A DNA stretch of 64,000 nucleotides from Mediterraneibacter gnavus ATCC 29149 (GTDB taxonomy: Bacteria; Bacillota; Clostridia; Lachnospirales; Lachnospiraceae): NCBI RefSeq assembly GCF_008121495.1, contig NZ_CP043051.1, positions 682,001 to 746,000 of the forward strand, written 5' to 3'. This document shows, one piece after another, positions 48,858 through 56,984 of this stretch. How positions within the stretch are numbered: position 1 is the stretch's first letter; every line of letters starts with the position of its first letter. Both the position numbers and the translations under genes were made by a program. The notes beneath the pieces were generated by a model. The model was not told the DNA's origin. It made no database searches and saw only the letters and a program-made list of their open reading frames with translations.

Positions 48858-51550
48858 AAGAAGAACGTAAACTGATCCTGAAGCTGGGACAGATGATCAC
48901 TGACCGTGTCGGTGTGAAAGTCACAGTGGAGGATCCCGAGTATTGGGGACTCGCGGAAGTTCTGACTGATGAAATGGCAGAGGTCTGTCTTTCCATGAAG
49001 GTCAGAAAACCAATGACACTGGAACAGATTGCCCGAAAATCCGGCAAAGATCCAGAACGTGTGCAAAAGTTGCTGGATGAAATGTCCGTGATCGGCATGA
49101 TCGAATATAACTGGGAGAACGCCGACCATCATAAGCAGTATGTCCTGCCGATGTTTGTTCCCGGCTGCGCAGAATTTATGATGATGAATGACAAGCAGGT
49201 GGAAGAACACCCGATTCTGGCAGATTTCTTTGAAAATATGTCCAGACTGCCTCTGGAAAAGGTCACACCAATGGTACCGCCGGGAGGCTCCGGAATCGGA
49301 ATGCATGTCATTCCTGTAGAAAAGGCAATTCCTGCAAAGCAGGAATCCGCAAGTGTGGAGCATATCCCCCACTGGCTGAAAAAATATCAGGACAAATATG
49401 CAGTCGGCGCCTGTTCCTGCCGCCGTCAGCAACGCGTGCGTGGCGAAGGCTGCGGCGAAATCGAAGGAGATCTGTGCATCGGTGTCGGTGATATGGCAGA
49501 TTATCTGGTAGAAACAGGAAAAGGCCATTACATCACACAGGAGGAAGTTCTGGAAATTCTGGAGCGCGCCGAGAGAAACGGATTTGTACATCAAATCACC
49601 AATATTGACGGGGAAGATAAGATCTTCGCCATCTGCAACTGTGCACCTGGTGTCTGCAATGCACTGCGTACATCTCAGTTGTTCAACACACCGAATATGT
49701 CCCGCTCTGCCTACCGTGCCCATGTGGAAGCAGGCAAATGCGTTGCCTGTGGTCAGTGTGTGGAGGTCTGTTCAGTAGGCGCTGCCAAACTTGGGCAGAA
49801 GCTGTGTACAAAACAAGGCGAGATTTCCTATCCGAAATCCCTGCTTCCGGATACGGAAAAATGGGGACCGGACAAATGGGCTCCGGATTACCGGGATCAT
49901 GCCAAAATCAACTGCTATGACACCGGTACATCTCCTTGTAAGACTGCCTGTCCTGCTCATCTTCCCGTACAGGGCTATATTAAGATGGCGGCTGAGGGAC
50001 GCTATCTTGACGCATTAAAACTGATCAAGACCGAAAACCCGTTCCCTGCAGTCTGCGGTGCAATCTGTAACCGCCGCTGTGAGGATGCATGTACCCGAGC
50101 GACCATTGATCAGGCTGTTGCTATTGATGAGATCAAGCGGTTTATCGCAGAACAGGAGTTAAAGGAAAATACCCGCTTTGTTCCGCTTTGCGAGAATCAT
50201 GAAGGAAAACAATTCACTCAGAAAATTGCCGTGATCGGTGCCGGTCCTGCCGGAATGTCCGCCGCCTACTATCTGCGTACAAAAGGATACCCGGTTACGA
50301 TTTTTGAAAAAGAATCCCGTGCAGGTGGTATGCTGATGAATGGAATCCCACCCTTCCGTCTGGAAAAATCAGTAATTGAAGCAGAAATTGACATTTTAAA
50401 ACAAATGGGAATTGAATTCCGTTACAACGTGGAAATCGGCAAAGATATCACGATCCCTGAACTCCGTGCACAGGGATATCAGGCGTTTTATATTGCGATC
50501 GGTGCACAGGGCGGACGAAAAACCGGAATCCCGGGGGAAGATGCGAAAGGCGTGACAACCGGTGTGGAATTTTTACGCAGTGTAAACCTGAATGAAGATT
50601 CTGTTCATCTGAATGGCCGTACTGTGGTGATCGGCGGCGGAAACGTTGCCATCGACGTTGCAAGGACCGCGCTTCGTACCGGAAGTGAGCTTGTCTCCAT
50701 GTACTGTCTGGAATCCGAGGCAGAAATGCCGGCAGCCCGTGATGAAGTAGAAGAGGCAAAAGAAGAAGATATCCAGATTCAGTGCGGATGGGGACCAAAA
50801 GAAATCCTCACTGAAAACGGAGCTGTAACAGGTATCGTGTTGAAAAAATGTATCTCTGTATTTGATGAAAATCACAGATTTGCTCCGGTCTATGATGAGA
50901 ATGACTGTATCACCTTGGAATGTGAAAATGTACTGCTCTCCATCGGGCAGACGATCCTCTGGGGCAATCTGCTCAAAGACACAAAAGTGGAACTTCGTCC
51001 AAACCAGACCGCACAGGCAGATCCTGTCACCTACCAGACTGCAGAACCTGATATTTTTGTCGGCGGTGATGTCTTTACCGGGCCGAAATTCGCCATTGAT
51101 GCGATTGCTGCCGGAAAACAGGGCTGCGTATCTATCCACCGCTTTGTACATAAAGGCCACTCGCTGACACTTGGCCGTGATCTCCGTCAGTTTGTCGAGC
51201 TTGATAAAAGCAACCTTGACATCGAAGAATTTGACACGGCCAAAAGACAGATACCGGGTAAAAAATCCGGAATCGCAAAAGAAACCTTCCGCGATCTGCG
51301 TTCTTCTCTCACAGAAGAACAAGTCAAGATCGAAGCTGGCCGCTGTCTCGGATGCGGAGCTTCTGTCGTGGATGAAAATAAATGCATCGGCTGCGGACTC
51401 TGTACCACAAAATGCGAGTTTGATGCCATCCATTTAAGCCGGGATCTTCCTGAGGCAAGCCGGATGCGTACTGCAGAAGACAAGCTAAATGGAATCCTTC
51501 CTTATGCAGCCAAACGTGCCATTAAGATCAAACTGAAAAAGAAATCATAA
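48854..51550 (+). CDS. Multi-cluster FeS/FAD oxidoreductase, GltD-like, with N-terminal helical/FeS module
   Basis: Large cytoplasmic electron-transfer flavoprotein, 898 residues. Residues 1-110 look like a winged-helix-type domain (TLEQIARKSGKDPERVQKLL). Near 185 is CSCRRQQ with a later CNCAPGVC, a possible FeS site. A ferredoxin-like CVACGQCVEVC starts at 296. From 362 comes the GltD/DPD cluster domain (CKTACPAHLPVQGYI, then CGAICNRRCEDAC). The FAD motif GAGPAGMSAAYYL begins near 461, and the NAD(P) motif GGGNVAIDVARTA near 593. C-terminal ferredoxin cysteines (CLGCGA, CIGCGLCTTKC) lie near 830-855. It is related to glutamate synthase beta/NfnB, but no GltB or NfnA partner is adjacent; it sits between hypB and hypA instead. 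Substrate unknown. Confidence 0.88.
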   Translation: MKEERKLILKLGQMITDRVGVKVTVEDPEYWGLAEVLTDEMAEVCLSMKVRKPMTLEQIARKSGKDPERVQKLLDEMSVIGMIEYNWENADHHKQYVLPMFVPGCAEFMMMNDKQVEEHPILADFFENMSRLPLEKVTPMVPPGGSGIGMHVIPVEKAIPAKQESASVEHIPHWLKKYQDKYAVGACSCRRQQRVRGEGCGEIEGDLCIGVGDMADYLVETGKGHYITQEEVLEILERAERNGFVHQITNIDGEDKIFAICNCAPGVCNALRTSQLFNTPNMSRSAYRAHVEAGKCVACGQCVEVCSVGAAKLGQKLCTKQGEISYPKSLLPDTEKWGPDKWAPDYRDHAKINCYDTGTSPCKTACPAHLPVQGYIKMAAEGRYLDALKLIKTENPFPAVCGAICNRRCEDACTRATIDQAVAIDEIKRFIAEQELKENTRFVPLCENHEGKQFTQKIAVIGAGPAGMSAAYYLRTKGYPVTIFEKESRAGGMLMNGIPPFRLEKSVIEAEIDILKQMGIEFRYNVEIGKDITIPELRAQGYQAFYIAIGAQGGRKTGIPGEDAKGVTTGVEFLRSVNLNEDSVHLNGRTVVIGGGNVAIDVARTALRTGSELVSMYCLESEAEMPAARDEVEEAKEEDIQIQCGWGPKEILTENGAVTGIVLKKCISVFDENHRFAPVYDENDCITLECENVLLSIGQTILWGNLLKDTKVELRPNQTAQADPVTYQTAEPDIFVGGDVFTGPKFAIDAIAAGKQGCVSIHRFVHKGHSLTLGRDLRQFVELDKSNLDIEEFDTAKRQIPGKKSGIAKETFRDLRSSLTEEQVKIEAGRCLGCGASVVDENKCIGCGLCTTKCEFDAIHLSRDLPEASRMRTAEDKLNGILPYAAKRAIKIKLKKKS

Positions 51551-51561
51551 AGGAACACATT

Positions 51562-51906
51562 ATGCATGAGTTGGGAATTATTGTTCACATTACAAAAACG
51601 CTTCAAAATGTTGCAAAGGAAAACAATTTAAGCGAAATCGGCTCTGTCACTCTGGAAATCGGGGAAGTGAGCACAATCGTCCCTGATTACCTGACAGACT
51701 GCTGGAAATACTACCGCAAAAAATTTCCGCTGATCGAACATTCAGAACTGAAAATCGAGATACTCCCTGCCACTACTTACTGTGAGGATTGCCGCCAGAC
51801 GTATCCTACAGTGGAATTCGGCAGACAGTGCCCATATTGTAAAAGCCCGAACACGTATCTCGTGTGCGGAGATGAATGTAATATCAAGGAAATTGAAGCA
51901 CAATAA
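51562..51906 (+). CDS. hypA: Nickel-delivery protein HypA
   Basis: Metallochaperone partner of HypB, 114 residues. The nickel site needs the free N-terminal Met-His, and the protein begins MHELGII. The zinc site has CEDC (74-77) and CPYC (90-93). The C-terminal tail carries two further cysteines (VCGDEC, 102 and 106), which is unusual in spacing. ATG with AAAGGAA upstream, 11 bases after the oxidoreductase gene. With hypB in the same operon but no other Hyp protein, it points to nickel delivery to an enzyme that needs only HypAB. Confidence 0.93.
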   Translation: MHELGIIVHITKTLQNVAKENNLSEIGSVTLEIGEVSTIVPDYLTDCWKYYRKKFPLIEHSELKIEILPATTYCEDCRQTYPTVEFGRQCPYCKSPNTYLVCGDECNIKEIEAQ

Positions 51907-51931
51907 AAGGAATGAAAAGAGGAAAAAGATT

Positions 51932-52981
51932 ATGTTATTTCATGTTTACGGTGAAAACGCCCTGCCGCAGTGGATCGCGATGCTTGGCGTACTCGCTGCA
52001 CTGATTCTGTTAAACGAAGTTTCCAGACGGACCAAAGCCGGCGGTATTTTAATGTTTTTTGTCATCCCGGCTATTTTGACTGTTTATTTTATTGCAATTG
52101 CCGTCGGGGCAAAAACAGGAGCTTCCTGGGCACTCAATAACCAGACATATCTATATATGAATGGATGGTTCCACTACGCCAAGCTTTATGCCGCACTTGC
52201 AGGATGTATCGGATTTATGATGATCAAATATGAATGGGGAATCGGAAAAGCTCACTGGTTCAAAGCGTATCCGTTTGCAATCGTTGCCATCAATATTCTG
52301 ATCGCCGTTGCAAGTGATTTTGAATCTGCCATCAACGGATGGTATTCCTGGTGGCTGTCCTCTGAAGATGTATGGCTGTACGGAGGATGGCACAACGTAT
52401 TTAACGGAATTGCCGGAATCATCAATATTTTGTGTATGACCGGATGGTGGGCTGTCTACACATCCAAAGACAAAAAAGACATGATCTGGCCGGATATGAT
52501 CTGGGTTTACATCCTGGTCTATGATGTATGGAATTTCGCCTATACCTACAACTGTCTGCCGACACATTCCTGGTTCTGCGGCGTTGCACTTCTGCTTGCA
52601 CCGACAATCGCAGCACTGCTCTGGAACAAAGGCGGCTGGATCATGAACCGTGCCAACACGCTTTGTATCTGGTGTATGTTCGCGCAGGTATTCCCTCTGT
52701 TCCAGGAGACATTCTCTGACGGAACACAGGTATTCCCATGGGCAACCATTCCAAAACTGTATGCTGACGGTACTTTAAACGGAATCACTGCCGGCGGAAG
52801 CACAAATGCAGATCCGACCATGATGACGATTGTCAGTCTCCTTGCACTGATCGTAAATATTGTAGCATTTATTTACATTATAAGAACTGCAAGAAAGAAG
52901 AAAAAGAATCCTTACAAAGAAGAAATCTTTACAGATTTCAAATACTACAAGGATGCAGCTGCAAGAGCTGAGATTAAATAA
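51932..52981 (+). CDS. Polytopic membrane protein, DUF5692-like
   Basis: Function unknown, 349 residues, about nine hydrophobic helices and a charged C-terminal tail (ARKKKKNPYKEEIF). It is very rich in Trp and Tyr within the helices (NGWYSWWLSSEDVWLYGGWH, then WPDMIWVYILVYDVWNFAYTY), with several membrane-embedded His and Asp, suggesting an aromatic binding site or a redox or ion path. I recall the DUF5692 name for such proteins but cannot verify it. The ATG at 51932 was chosen for its GAGGAAAAAG site; an overlapping longer frame runs inside hypA. Last gene of the hypB operon, followed by a strong terminator. Confidence 0.8.
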   Translation: MLFHVYGENALPQWIAMLGVLAALILLNEVSRRTKAGGILMFFVIPAILTVYFIAIAVGAKTGASWALNNQTYLYMNGWFHYAKLYAALAGCIGFMMIKYEWGIGKAHWFKAYPFAIVAINILIAVASDFESAINGWYSWWLSSEDVWLYGGWHNVFNGIAGIINILCMTGWWAVYTSKDKKDMIWPDMIWVYILVYDVWNFAYTYNCLPTHSWFCGVALLLAPTIAALLWNKGGWIMNRANTLCIWCMFAQVFPLFQETFSDGTQVFPWATIPKLYADGTLNGITAGGSTNADPTMMTIVSLLALIVNIVAFIYIIRTARKKKKNPYKEEIFTDFKYYKDAAARAEIK

Positions 52982-52990
52982 GAAACAAGG

Positions 52991-53035
52991 TCGCCCCGCA
53001 AAAGCTCTCTTCCACTTTTGCGGGGCGAATTTTAT
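52991..53035 (+). terminator. Terminator of the hypB-FeS-hypA-membrane operon
   Basis: Fourteen-base perfect arms (52991-53004 and 53015-53028), GC-rich, followed by a T-rich stretch. It ends the operon just before the convergent regulator gene. Confidence 0.93.
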
Positions 53036-54126
53036 CTGCTTTTTTCCAGTTCCTTTTGAATTTTTTCTACCATTTCCCGATACACATCTTCCGCTCTTAA
53101 TTCTGCATATACGTCCTCTGTCTCCAACAGCCACAGAAGATTTTCCAGTAGATATCCCCGTTTCGGTGAAGTACTTTCATTCCATTCCAGTTTGTCAAAG
53201 TAAATTGGAGTCTCTGTCTTTCTTCCTTGTACAATATTCAGATACCCCATAACCAGATGCTTCAGTTCTGAAAGTGCCTGGTCTTTTTTCCCCTGCTTCA
53301 CCAGAATTCCAAGTTTCATCTGGGATACCATAACATTGACTCCTCCGAGACGGCTTTCTTCAAATAAGGTCTCCAGCTCCTGTGCGGCATCCAGAAATCG
53401 AAACGCCTTTTCATACTCACTTTCTTCTCCGGCAATTTTCGCCAGACTGACCAGAGACAAACCTGCATTGCGGATTTCTTCATACAAACAACGCTGTGTC
53501 AGTTTTTCTGATTCTTCCAGTTTTCCCATCTGATACAGGATACTGGACTTCATGCTTCTTGCATCAAAATCCGGCTGCGGCAGTTTTTCTACGGCTTCCA
53601 GCCCTTTTTCATATTCCTCATTCATACAGTATAAGCCAGATAAAACATACCATGCCGTCTCGGAAATCTCCGCATTTTCGCTGGCTGTGCTCTCTTCAAA
53701 CAACGTAATGCTTCGTTCCATCTGCTGCTTCAAAATTTCTTCCTGCAAGCTTGCACCTGCATACTGCATATAAGTCGAAGCTACCCGAAATTTCAGAAAT
53801 AAGTCTGTCGGAAATTCTTTCAGAAGCTCTTCACAGTACTGCTGTCCTTCTTCCCAGTTTCTTGTCGAAAACAGTGTATCCGCTTTCTCCATCCGCTTCA
53901 TACATTCTTCTTCCGTCATCTGCTCCTGAAAGTCCAGCAGAACATCCACACTCACGCCCAAAAGCCTTGCCAGTGGGTTTAGGATTGTAATATCCGGATA
54001 TGTCGTATCCGTCTCCCACTTGGACACTGCTGCCGCTGAAATATTGAGTGCTGCTGCCACCTGTTCCTGCGTCAGTCCTTTTTGCTTTCTAAGATCTTGA
54101 ATTCGTTTTCCAATTTTCAATTCCAT
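53032..54126 (-). CDS. XRE-family regulator with TPR-like C-terminus
   Basis: Cytoplasmic regulator, 364 residues. The N-terminal HTH (IGKRIQDLRKQKGLTQEQVA, then NISAAAVSKWETDTTYPDI) covers residues 3-60. The rest is helical with TPR-like spacing, about seven repeats (for example CEELLKEFPTDLFLKFRVAS). Start ATG 54124-54126 follows AGAGAGGTG; the longer frame adds 23 residues with no family match. It converges on the hypB operon, so it may or may not control it. The ligand and target are unknown. Confidence 0.9.
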   Translation of the reverse strand: MELKIGKRIQDLRKQKGLTQEQVAAALNISAAAVSKWETDTTYPDITILNPLARLLGVSVDVLLDFQEQMTEEECMKRMEKADTLFSTRNWEEGQQYCEELLKEFPTDLFLKFRVASTYMQYAGASLQEEILKQQMERSITLFEESTASENAEISETAWYVLSGLYCMNEEYEKGLEAVEKLPQPDFDARSMKSSILYQMGKLEESEKLTQRCLYEEIRNAGLSLVSLAKIAGEESEYEKAFRFLDAAQELETLFEESRLGGVNVMVSQMKLGILVKQGKKDQALSELKHLVMGYLNIVQGRKTETPIYFDKLEWNESTSPKRGYLLENLLWLLETEDVYAELRAEDVYREMVEKIQKELEKSR

Positions 54127-54246
54127 CCATCTGCACCTCTCTTTTCTCTGATCTTTTGCTGCTTTTATTGTATCAAAGAAAAGAAAACTCTCCAATGGAT
54201 GGAGAGTTAACTTTTGCTGTCAGTTTTTTAACTGTTTATCCTGTTT

Positions 54247-54678
54247 TTATAAGAATGGTTTCAATTCTTTCATCAGCTGTTCGTCCATATGGAGCAGCTT
54301 CTTTGCAAGCGAACGGCTCTCAGAAGACGCCTCTTCATACTCATTGAGAAATTTTCCGATGGACTGGATTCCCATATTACAGCCATCCATCAGAAGCTTC
54401 GCAATCTGAGAGCTGTCATCGTGGAGCATCAGCTTCACATCCGTTGTAATCCTGGAAAATGCAGCTGCGGCAGGATGAGGATCCTTTTCTTGTTCTCCAT
54501 GTTTTTCCAGCAGTCTGCTGATATCTTCCTCCAGTGCTTTATGTTTCTTGTCGTATTCATCCAGCAGCTGATGAAGCTTTTCATCCTTCACAAAATCCCG
54601 CACCTGATTCAGGCTGTTGATCGCCATCTTGCAGCCACTGCTGCATTCTTTTAAAAGCTTTCCTGTCTGTTCTTCCAT
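54247..54678 (-). CDS. Helical hypothetical protein, possible four-helix bundle
   Basis: Not recognised with certainty, 143 residues, entirely alpha-helical by pattern. It has two similar halves, each starting with a Cys-Gly or Cys-Asn followed by Met (CSSGCKMAINSLNQV near 12, CNMGIQSIGKFLNEY near 100). This recalls ferritin-like DUF2383-type proteins, but the metal ligands are not clear. Cysteines 12 and 16 are close together. ATG with GGGGAAATG upstream. It lies between bioY and the XRE gene, all on the minus strand, with no shared function evident. Confidence 0.7.
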   Translation of the reverse strand: MEEQTGKLLKECSSGCKMAINSLNQVRDFVKDEKLHQLLDEYDKKHKALEEDISRLLEKHGEQEKDPHPAAAAFSRITTDVKLMLHDDSSQIAKLLMDGCNMGIQSIGKFLNEYEEASSESRSLAKKLLHMDEQLMKELKPFL

Positions 54679-54747
54679 ATCATTTCCCCACTTTCCATTA
54701 CAAATCATGTCTTGTTTATTCTGTCCGAAAGTGCAGATTCTATCCCT

Positions 54748-55293
54748 TTATCTTACAACAGCACGTCTGATTTTCGGCCCTATAATGCAGGCAATTGCAA
54801 TTTTTACCAGATCTCCCGGAATATACGGAAATACTCCGACACCAAGTCCTGCCACAAATCCGATATTCAACTGCATAGAAAGCCAGATTGTACCGAAAAG
54901 ATAACATACGATCGTTCCAAGTACCATTCCAAGAACGGCAAATGACAGTTTTCCTTTAAAATGCTCCACAAAAAATCCGGCGATCACTGTCAAAAACACA
55001 AATCCGACCAGATATCCGCCCGTAGGCCCTGCCACTTTTGCCGGACCGCCACTGAAACCGGAAAATACCGGAAGTCCGACCAGACCGATCAACAGGTATA
55101 CAATATAACTGATGGTACTGAATTTTGTTCCCAGTACAAAAACCGAGAAATACAACACCAGGTTTGTAAATGAGATCGGCACCGGACTGAACGGTAGAGG
55201 AATACTTAACGGCCCCAGAATGCAGGTCAGCGCTGTCATCAATGCGATCAGTGTCATTTGTTTCGTTGTGAGAAATTTTGCTTTTGTCTCCAT
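54748..55293 (-). CDS. bioY: Biotin ECF transporter substrate-binding protein BioY
   Basis: Membrane S-component for biotin uptake, 181 residues, about six helices. Diagnostic segments are IPLPFSPVPISFTNLVLYFS and GLPVFSGFSGGPAKVAGPTG, followed by GYLVGF. It needs an ECF module encoded elsewhere. ATG with AGAACACATG context; AAGGAG lies 10 bases upstream. A promoter with a BirA-like operator across its -35 sits 35 bases before the gene, so biotin should repress it through BirA. Confidence 0.95.
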   Translation of the reverse strand: METKAKFLTTKQMTLIALMTALTCILGPLSIPLPFSPVPISFTNLVLYFSVFVLGTKFSTISYIVYLLIGLVGLPVFSGFSGGPAKVAGPTGGYLVGFVFLTVIAGFFVEHFKGKLSFAVLGMVLGTIVCYLFGTIWLSMQLNIGFVAGLGVGVFPYIPGDLVKIAIACIIGPKIRRAVVR

Positions 55294-55327
55294 GTGTTTT
55301 GTTCTCCTTCTTTACACTCTTGTTCCA

Positions 55328-55380
55328 GTATACGAAAGAGACGTTCTATTGTCAACCTTTTATTATTGTAAGTTAACATT
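55328..55380 (-). promoter_or_regulatory. bioY promoter overlapped by a BirA-like operator
   Basis: Minus strand -35 TTGACA (55351-55356), 17-base spacer, -10 TATACT (55328-55333). Across the -35 lies an inverted repeat with half-sites TTGTCAAC (55350-55357) and GTTAACAT (55373-55380), spaced by 15 bases, the layout of BirA boxes. It should be occupied when biotin is plentiful. Confidence 0.8.
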
Positions 55381-55490
55381 CGTTCCGGTTGTTTACTCTT
55401 GTAACTGTATATGATAGAGCGTGTTTGAAAATTAAAAATGCACAAAACATGTGTTTCTATTGCCTTCTCATGATAGGATAGCTTCCAAGC

Positions 55491-55613
55491 AAAATCAGAC
55501 ACAGCCTAGGTGGTGTAAGCACCAAGATACATGTGGTAGTGGATTCTTACGACTATCCAATCTACCTGATCCAGCGAATGAAAAGGATTTCAAAGAATTG
55601 TAACCAAGTATGA
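55491..55613 (+). pseudogene. Fragment of an IS5-type transposase
   Basis: About 40 codons read KIRHSLGGVSTKIHVVVDSY and then DYPIYLIQRMK before a stop. The GG.STKIHVVVDS core is the DDE-region signature of IS5-like transposases. The start and most of the gene are missing; it lies next to the IS630-type element and is presumably older debris. Confidence 0.65.
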
Positions 55614-55629
55614 TAAATATGCATTCATC

Positions 55630-56643
55630 TATAGTAATCCTCTTAATTAACGCAAATTCCACATGCGTGAAACCACCATTTACAATCATTCATGCTTATA
55701 GTTTCTAAGGCCGCTTTTACAACTTCAGGCAGTTCAGAGGCAACACAGATTTTATTCTTTCTGAGAATAGCTTTCATTTTTGACCACATTTTTTCAATAG
55801 GATTTAAATCCGGACTGTATGGCGGCAAATACAGGTAGGAAATACCAGCCTTGTCCAAAAGTTCTGTCACTATTTTGGCATGATGAGAGCGCATATTATC
55901 CATAATTACAACATTGCCTTTCTCAAGACTCGGTATCAACTGTTTTTCCATGTATTCACGAAACCGCTGTGCGGTTGTTCCGCCTTGGTACGTAGTATAT
56001 ACCAAACTGCCGTTAAGACGAATGGACGACAAAACGGTGTATTCCTGCAGGCGTGTTTATTGGGGCAGCATCAATGGCACATTTCCCATGTACTGCACGT
56101 GCATAGTGTCTTGTGAGGTTTGTATTAATGCCGCTTTCATCAAGATATATCTGATGTTCTGCATTTGCATCAGATATGTTTTCTATCCATGCGCTGCGCT
56201 TTGCCTGCACATCGGGGACGCTCCTGTTCTTTTGCATGCAAAGACTTTTTCTTATAAGTATAACCTTGTTTTATCAGAAAACGCCTGACGGCTTTGCTGC
56301 CTACAGGCAAATTAAGGCTTTCAATGATTTCCTTCATTGTGATATCAGGCTGTTTCTGCACAAGTTCCAGAATATCTTGGTGCTGCTTTTCTGTAAGGAT
56401 TGGTTTCCGTCCTCTCAGCTGCGTTCTGGTCTCATAACTGCCAGTGCGTGCACGTTCTTCCACAAGGCGGTATATGGTACTTTGGTTTACTGAAAAATAT
56501 TTTGCGATCTCCTTGGCATTGTGCGTTTTATCCCAGGCTTCCAATACCAGTTTTCTAGCTTCATTATGTAGCATGTTATCATCTCCTACACTATATTTTA
56601 TCACCTCTGTAAAGAGCTTGCATTATTTAAGAGGTTTGCTATA
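55630..56643 (-). mobile_element. IS630-family insertion sequence, decayed
   Basis: About 1.0 kb. Terminal inverted repeats at 55630-55655 and 56618-56643 match at 22 of 26 positions and both begin TATAG, in line with the TA target preference of the family. One transposase gene fills the element but is split over three frames. Its stop codon lies inside the left terminal repeat. Confidence 0.88.
55643..56574 (-). pseudogene. IS630-family transposase broken by two frameshifts
   Basis: Three consecutive frames rebuild one IS630 transposase. Frame 1 (56574 to about 56210) holds the HTH part (MLHNEARKLVLEAWDKTHNA, then REGRKPILTE-like RGRKPILTEKQHQDI). Frame 2 (about 56215-56035) holds IYLDESGINTNLTRHYARAV with the first catalytic Asp. 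Frame 3 (about 56032-55643) holds VVIMDNMRSHH and YSPDLNPIEKMWS with the second Asp and the Glu. The first shift is at a run of four C near 56213 and the second near 56040. Both are +1, unlike the programmed -1 shift known in some IS630 elements, so the gene is probably dead. Confidence 0.85.
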
Positions 56644-56984
56644 AAAAAAGAAAAACAGAGCAACGGATTTCGGTAACAAAGAAATATCTTGATCGTTCAG
56701 ACAAAAATAACGTTTTCCCTGTCTGTAATACATCATTGGTTAAAATCAGTGAAGAGTCTATCTGCCGTGAGCCACTATGCACAGTCAACGTGCATATGCG
56801 AACTGCGCATTCACATGCACTATTCCTTGCGACATTTCTACCCAACAGGGTATAAGACATTTTTTAGAAGTCATACCGTAAATCTATTGAAATCTCTTTA
56901 GAAAAAACAAAAACGGCTGTATTTCAGTCCACCTTTGCACCAAAGTACAGCCACATAAACCAATTCTATTTTTATTGTGCAATA
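56644..56984. other. Intergenic region between the IS630 element and rpoN
   Basis: No gene that I can support. Short frames exist on both strands but match no family I recognise. The right part holds the rpoN terminator. Confidence 0.5.
56902..56952 (-). terminator. Terminator after rpoN
   Basis: Arms GGCTGTA and TACAGCC (56915-56921 and 56946-56952) with an inner TTTG/CAAA stem, followed on the minus strand by a T-rich run. Confidence 0.75.

Noticed and set aside
48683-49723. A 346-codon open frame on the minus strand opposite hypB and the FeS oxidoreductase
   Set aside because: It is Cys/His/Phe-rich with no domain, lies entirely opposite well-supported genes and results from their codon bias.
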